A stretch of 64,000 nucleotides of DNA from positions 124,001 to 188,000 of the forward strand of contig SFDE01000001.1 in the NCBI GenBank assembly GCA_004558805.1. The letters run 5' to 3'. Positions 61,416 through 64,000 of the stretch are shown here, in pieces. This DNA is from Faecalibacterium prausnitzii (GTDB lineage Bacteria; Bacillota; Clostridia; Oscillospirales; Ruminococcaceae). Positions within the stretch are counted from its first letter, which is position 1. Each line of letters opens with the position of its first letter. The notes under the pieces were generated by a model that was not told where the DNA came from, did no database searches, and saw only the letters and a list, made by a program, of their open reading frames with translations. Position numbers and translations under genes: made by a program.

Positions 61416-64000
61416 TCAGCCGTTCAGGCTGCCTTTCAGGGTCTTTTTCAGTTCATACAGGAAATTCAACGCCTCGATGGGGGTCAGGGTCTCCACATCC
61501 ACCGCTTCCAGCTTTTCCATCATTTCGCTGGGCACGGCGGGAGAGTTGTACTCCTGCAGGGCATCAAAATCCATCTGCTCCACCCGGTTTTTGGGGGCGG
61601 TGGCTTCCAGAGTCCGCAGCACCTCGTGGGCGCGGCGGGTCACAGTACCGGGCAGTCCTGCCAGCTTTGCCACCTCGATGCCGTAGCTGTCATCGGCAGG
61701 TCCCCGGACGATGCGCCGCAGGAAGGTGATGTCCTCTCCCCGCTTTTTGACCGCAATGTTGTAGTTTTTCACCCCGTCCACTTCGCCTTCCAGCTCGGTG
61801 AGTTCGTGGTAATGGGTGGCAAAGAGGGTCTTGCAGCCCAAGCCCTTGGCAGGGTCTGCAATGTGCTCCACCACCGCCCGGGCAATGCTCATGCCATCAA
61901 AGGTGGAGGTGCCCCGACCGATCTCGTCCAGCACCACAAGGCTCCGGGAGGTCGCCTTTTTGAGGATCTCCGCCACCTCGGTCATCTCCACCATAAAGGT
62001 GGACTGCCCCGCCGACAGGTCGTCCGAAGCACCGATGCGGGTGAAAATGGCGTCCACCACGCCTACATGACACGCCGTGGCAGGCACAAAGGAGCCGATC
62101 TGCGCCATCAGAGCGATGAGGGCATTCTGACGCATATAGGTAGATTTACCTGCCATATTGGGACCGGTGATGATGAGGCAGCGGTCGGTGCCGCAGTTGA
62201 GGGTGGTGTCGTTGGGCACAAAGAGACTGCCCTTGAGCATCTGCTCCACCACCGGGTGGCGTCCCTCGGTAATGGTCAGCACATCGCTGTCATCCACCAC
62301 GGGGCGGCAGTAGTTGTTCTCCGCCGCCACCTGTGCCAGCGCCGTGAACACATCCAGCTGTGCCACCGCATTGGCAGTACGCTGGATCCGGTCCAGCTGG
62401 GCGCTGATGCCCTCCAGCAGCTCGCTGAACAGCCTGTGTTCCAGTGCAATAAGCCGCTCGTGGGCGCCAAGGATCTTGCTTTCCAGCTCCTTCAGCTCCT
62501 GGGTGATATACCGCTCCCCGGAGGTCAGAGTCTGCTTGCGGATGTAGGTCTCCGGCACCATGTTCTTGAAGGAGTTGCTGACCTCGATAAAATAGCCGAA
62601 CACATGGTTGTAGCCGATCTTCAGCTTGGGGATGCCGGTCTCCTGCCGCAGCCGGGTCTCCAGCTGCGCCAGCACTCCCTTGGTGTTGTCCCGGATGGAC
62701 CGCAGCTCGTCCACCTCGGCATGGTAGCCCCTGGCAATGACACCGCCATCCTTCAGGGTGGAGGGTGCCTCCGGGTCCACGGCGGCGTAGATCCGTGCTT
62801 TGATGTCCTCCAGCGGATCGATCTGTGCCGCCAGTTCTGCCAGCTCCGGACAGCCGCAGCTTTCTGCCTGCTGACGCAGTACCGGCAGACGGTCGCAGGT
62901 CTGCGCCAGAGTGTAGATCTCCTTGGGGGTGGCGGAGCCGTAGACCGTACGGGTCATGAGCCGCTCAATGTCCAAGATGTAATGCAGCTCCTCGGTCAGG
63001 TCTCCCCGGGTCACGGTCTGGCGCACCAGACTTTCCACCCCGTTGAGCCGGTGGTTGATGAGGACACTGGAGATCAGGGGCTGCTCGATCCAGCTGCGGA
63101 GCATCCGCTTGCCCATGGCGGTGCTGGTCTTATCCAGCACCCACAGCAGGGTGCCCCGCTTTTCCCGTCCACGGAGGGTCTCGGTAAGCTCCAGATTGGC
63201 ACGGGTCACGGGAGAGAGGCTCATGAACTGCGCCTCGTTGTAGCTGATAACCGTCTTGAGCCGCTCCACGCCCTTGATCTGGGTGTCGTGGAGATACTCC
63301 AGCAGCGCTGCCATGGCAAACCGCACCAGACCATCCGGAGCGATGCCGGTGGACTGGATCCATTGCCGCCCAAACTGTGTCTCCAGCGCCGACGCCACCA
63401 GCCCCGGGGCATAGCGGTCCTCTTCCACCAGCTCCACCGAACAGGTCATGTTCTTTTTGATGTAGGTGGTCACCTCCCGGCAGTCCAGCAGCCCGGGGTT
63501 CATCAGCACCTCACTGGGGTGGTAGCGGCAGAGTTCGGTGATCACAGCAGGGGCAATGCGGTCGGCATCCAGCTCGGTGATATGCGCCGTGCCGGTGGAA
63601 ACGTCCGCAAAGCAGAGACCTGCCTTTTTGCCCTTGAGGTAGATGCTGGCAATGTAGTTGTTGCGGTCGTCCTGCAGCATACTGCTTTCGATGACCGTGC
63701 CGGGGGTCACCACCCGGATGATGTCCCGCTTTACCAGCCCCTTTGCCTTTGCCGGGTCCTCCACCTGCTCGCAGATCGCCACCTTGTAGCCCTTGGCAAT
63801 GAGCCGCGCCACATAGCCCTCGTAGCTGTGGAAGGGCACGCCGCACATGGGGGCACGCTCCTCCAGACCGCACTGCTTGCCGGTCAGGGTCAGGTCCAGC
63901 TCCCGGGATGCGGTGAGCGCATCGTCGAAGAACATCTCGTAAAAGTCACCGATGCGGTAGAAAAGGATCTCGTCCTTATGTTGTTTTTTGATTTCCAGAT
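61416..64000 (-). CDS. mutS: DNA mismatch repair protein MutS (5' end beyond window)
   Basis: About 860 residues are visible; the N terminus lies beyond the right edge. The frame continues through the edge, reading LEIKKQHKDEILFYRIGDFYEMFFDDA, which contains the mismatch-contacting Phe-Tyr-Glu. The internal Met within that stretch is not the start. The core, clamp and ATPase domains follow, with Walker A GPNMAGKSTYMRQ and Walker B VVLDEIGRGTSTFDG. A helical C terminus ends the protein. It forms an operon with mutL, 39 bases downstream. Confidence 0.96.
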   Translation of the reverse strand, partial: LEIKKQHKDEILFYRIGDFYEMFFDDALTASRELDLTLTGKQCGLEERAPMCGVPFHSYEGYVARLIAKGYKVAICEQVEDPAKAKGLVKRDIIRVVTPGTVIESSMLQDDRNNYIASIYLKGKKAGLCFADVSTGTAHITELDADRIAPAVITELCRYHPSEVLMNPGLLDCREVTTYIKKNMTCSVELVEEDRYAPGLVASALETQFGRQWIQSTGIAPDGLVRFAMAALLEYLHDTQIKGVERLKTVISYNEAQFMSLSPVTRANLELTETLRGREKRGTLLWVLDKTSTAMGKRMLRSWIEQPLISSVLINHRLNGVESLVRQTVTRGDLTEELHYILDIERLMTRTVYGSATPKEIYTLAQTCDRLPVLRQQAESCGCPELAELAAQIDPLEDIKARIYAAVDPEAPSTLKDGGVIARGYHAEVDELRSIRDNTKGVLAQLETRLRQETGIPKLKIGYNHVFGYFIEVSNSFKNMVPETYIRKQTLTSGERYITQELKELESKILGAHERLIALEHRLFSELLEGISAQLDRIQRTANAVAQLDVFTALAQVAAENNYCRPVVDDSDVLTITEGRHPVVEQMLKGSLFVPNDTTLNCGTDRCLIITGPNMAGKSTYMRQNALIALMAQIGSFVPATACHVGVVDAIFTRIGASDDLSAGQSTFMVEMTEVAEILKKATSRSLVVLDEIGRGTSTFDGMSIARAVVEHIADPAKGLGCKTLFATHYHELTELEGEVDGVKNYNIAVKKRGEDITFLRRIVRGPADDSYGIEVAKLAGLPGTVTRRAHEVLRTLEATAPKNRVEQMDFDALQEYNSPAVPSEMMEKLEAVDVETLTPIEALNFLYELKKTLKGSLNG

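Overview
The window reads as a chromosome segment of a high-GC, low-G+C-phylum (Firmicutes/Clostridia) anaerobe, most like the Faecalibacterium-Gemmiger-Subdoligranulum branch of the Oscillospiraceae. The reasons are clostridial and Bacillus gene orders (yicC-remA-gmk-priA-def-fmt-rsmB-rlmN-prpC-prkC-rsgA-thiN-spoVM; sepF-ylmH-divIVA-ileS-lspA-rluD; mutS-mutL-miaA), a class III fructose-bisphosphatase, a SCIFF peptide with its radical SAM maturase, and sigma-A promoters in front of GC-rich genes. The genus is an inference. Nothing in the window looks like a prophage, CRISPR array or intact insertion sequence.

Layout, left to right. 1-4.98 kb: the 5' end of murA, class III fbp, a PflX-like radical SAM protein and a KDG kinase. 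4.98-9.3 kb: a minus-strand unit with a tryptophan-type ABC importer (binding lipoprotein, permease, ATPase) and a family 3 beta-N-acetylhexosaminidase. 9.3-14.9 kb: a YkgJ-type cysteine-cluster protein, an EreA/ChaN-like lipoprotein, then folate one-carbon genes (glyA; divergent 5-FCL, cyclodeaminase-family protein, folD). 14.9-28.9 kb: a SPOCS/LysM protein and the long translation/signalling operon that starts at a good promoter before yicC and ends, through a tiny spoVM-like gene, at a strong terminator. 29-33 kb: a lone transposase-type HTH protein and a three-gene operon that looks like a biotin transcarboxylase (12S-like, 1.3S-like, 5S-like subunits). 33-38.6 kb: a membrane GDPD, an Orn/Lys/Arg decarboxylase translationally coupled to the SCIFF maturase, the 48-residue SCIFF precursor, and a DUF2508 protein. 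38.7-43 kb: tRNA-Gln, a 5'-nucleotidase with a Tat-type signal, and oleate hydratase. 43-51.9 kb: rnr, secG, an M50/M23 protease pair resembling spoIVFB/spoIVFA, ppk1, a ComEA-like protein, a degenerate HAD protein, an rluD-type synthase and lspA. 51.9-64 kb: ileS, divIVA, ylmH, sepF, a HlyD-like protein, miaA, mutL and the 3' part of mutS.

How the genes fit together: glyA, folD, the cyclodeaminase-family protein and 5-FCL supply the 10-formyl-THF that Fmt uses, while Def removes the formyl group. PrkC, PrpC and RsgA form the usual kinase/phosphatase/ribosome-GTPase block. SepF and DivIVA serve septation. The items most worth attention are the SCIFF system with a Gly in place of the expected thioether-acceptor Thr and a terminator between precursor and maturase; the easily missed SpoVM-like 28-30-residue peptide next to other sporulation-type genes; and the compact transcarboxylase operon with an unusual 12S-like subunit. 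All functions are read from sequence motifs and gene context; no database search was run.
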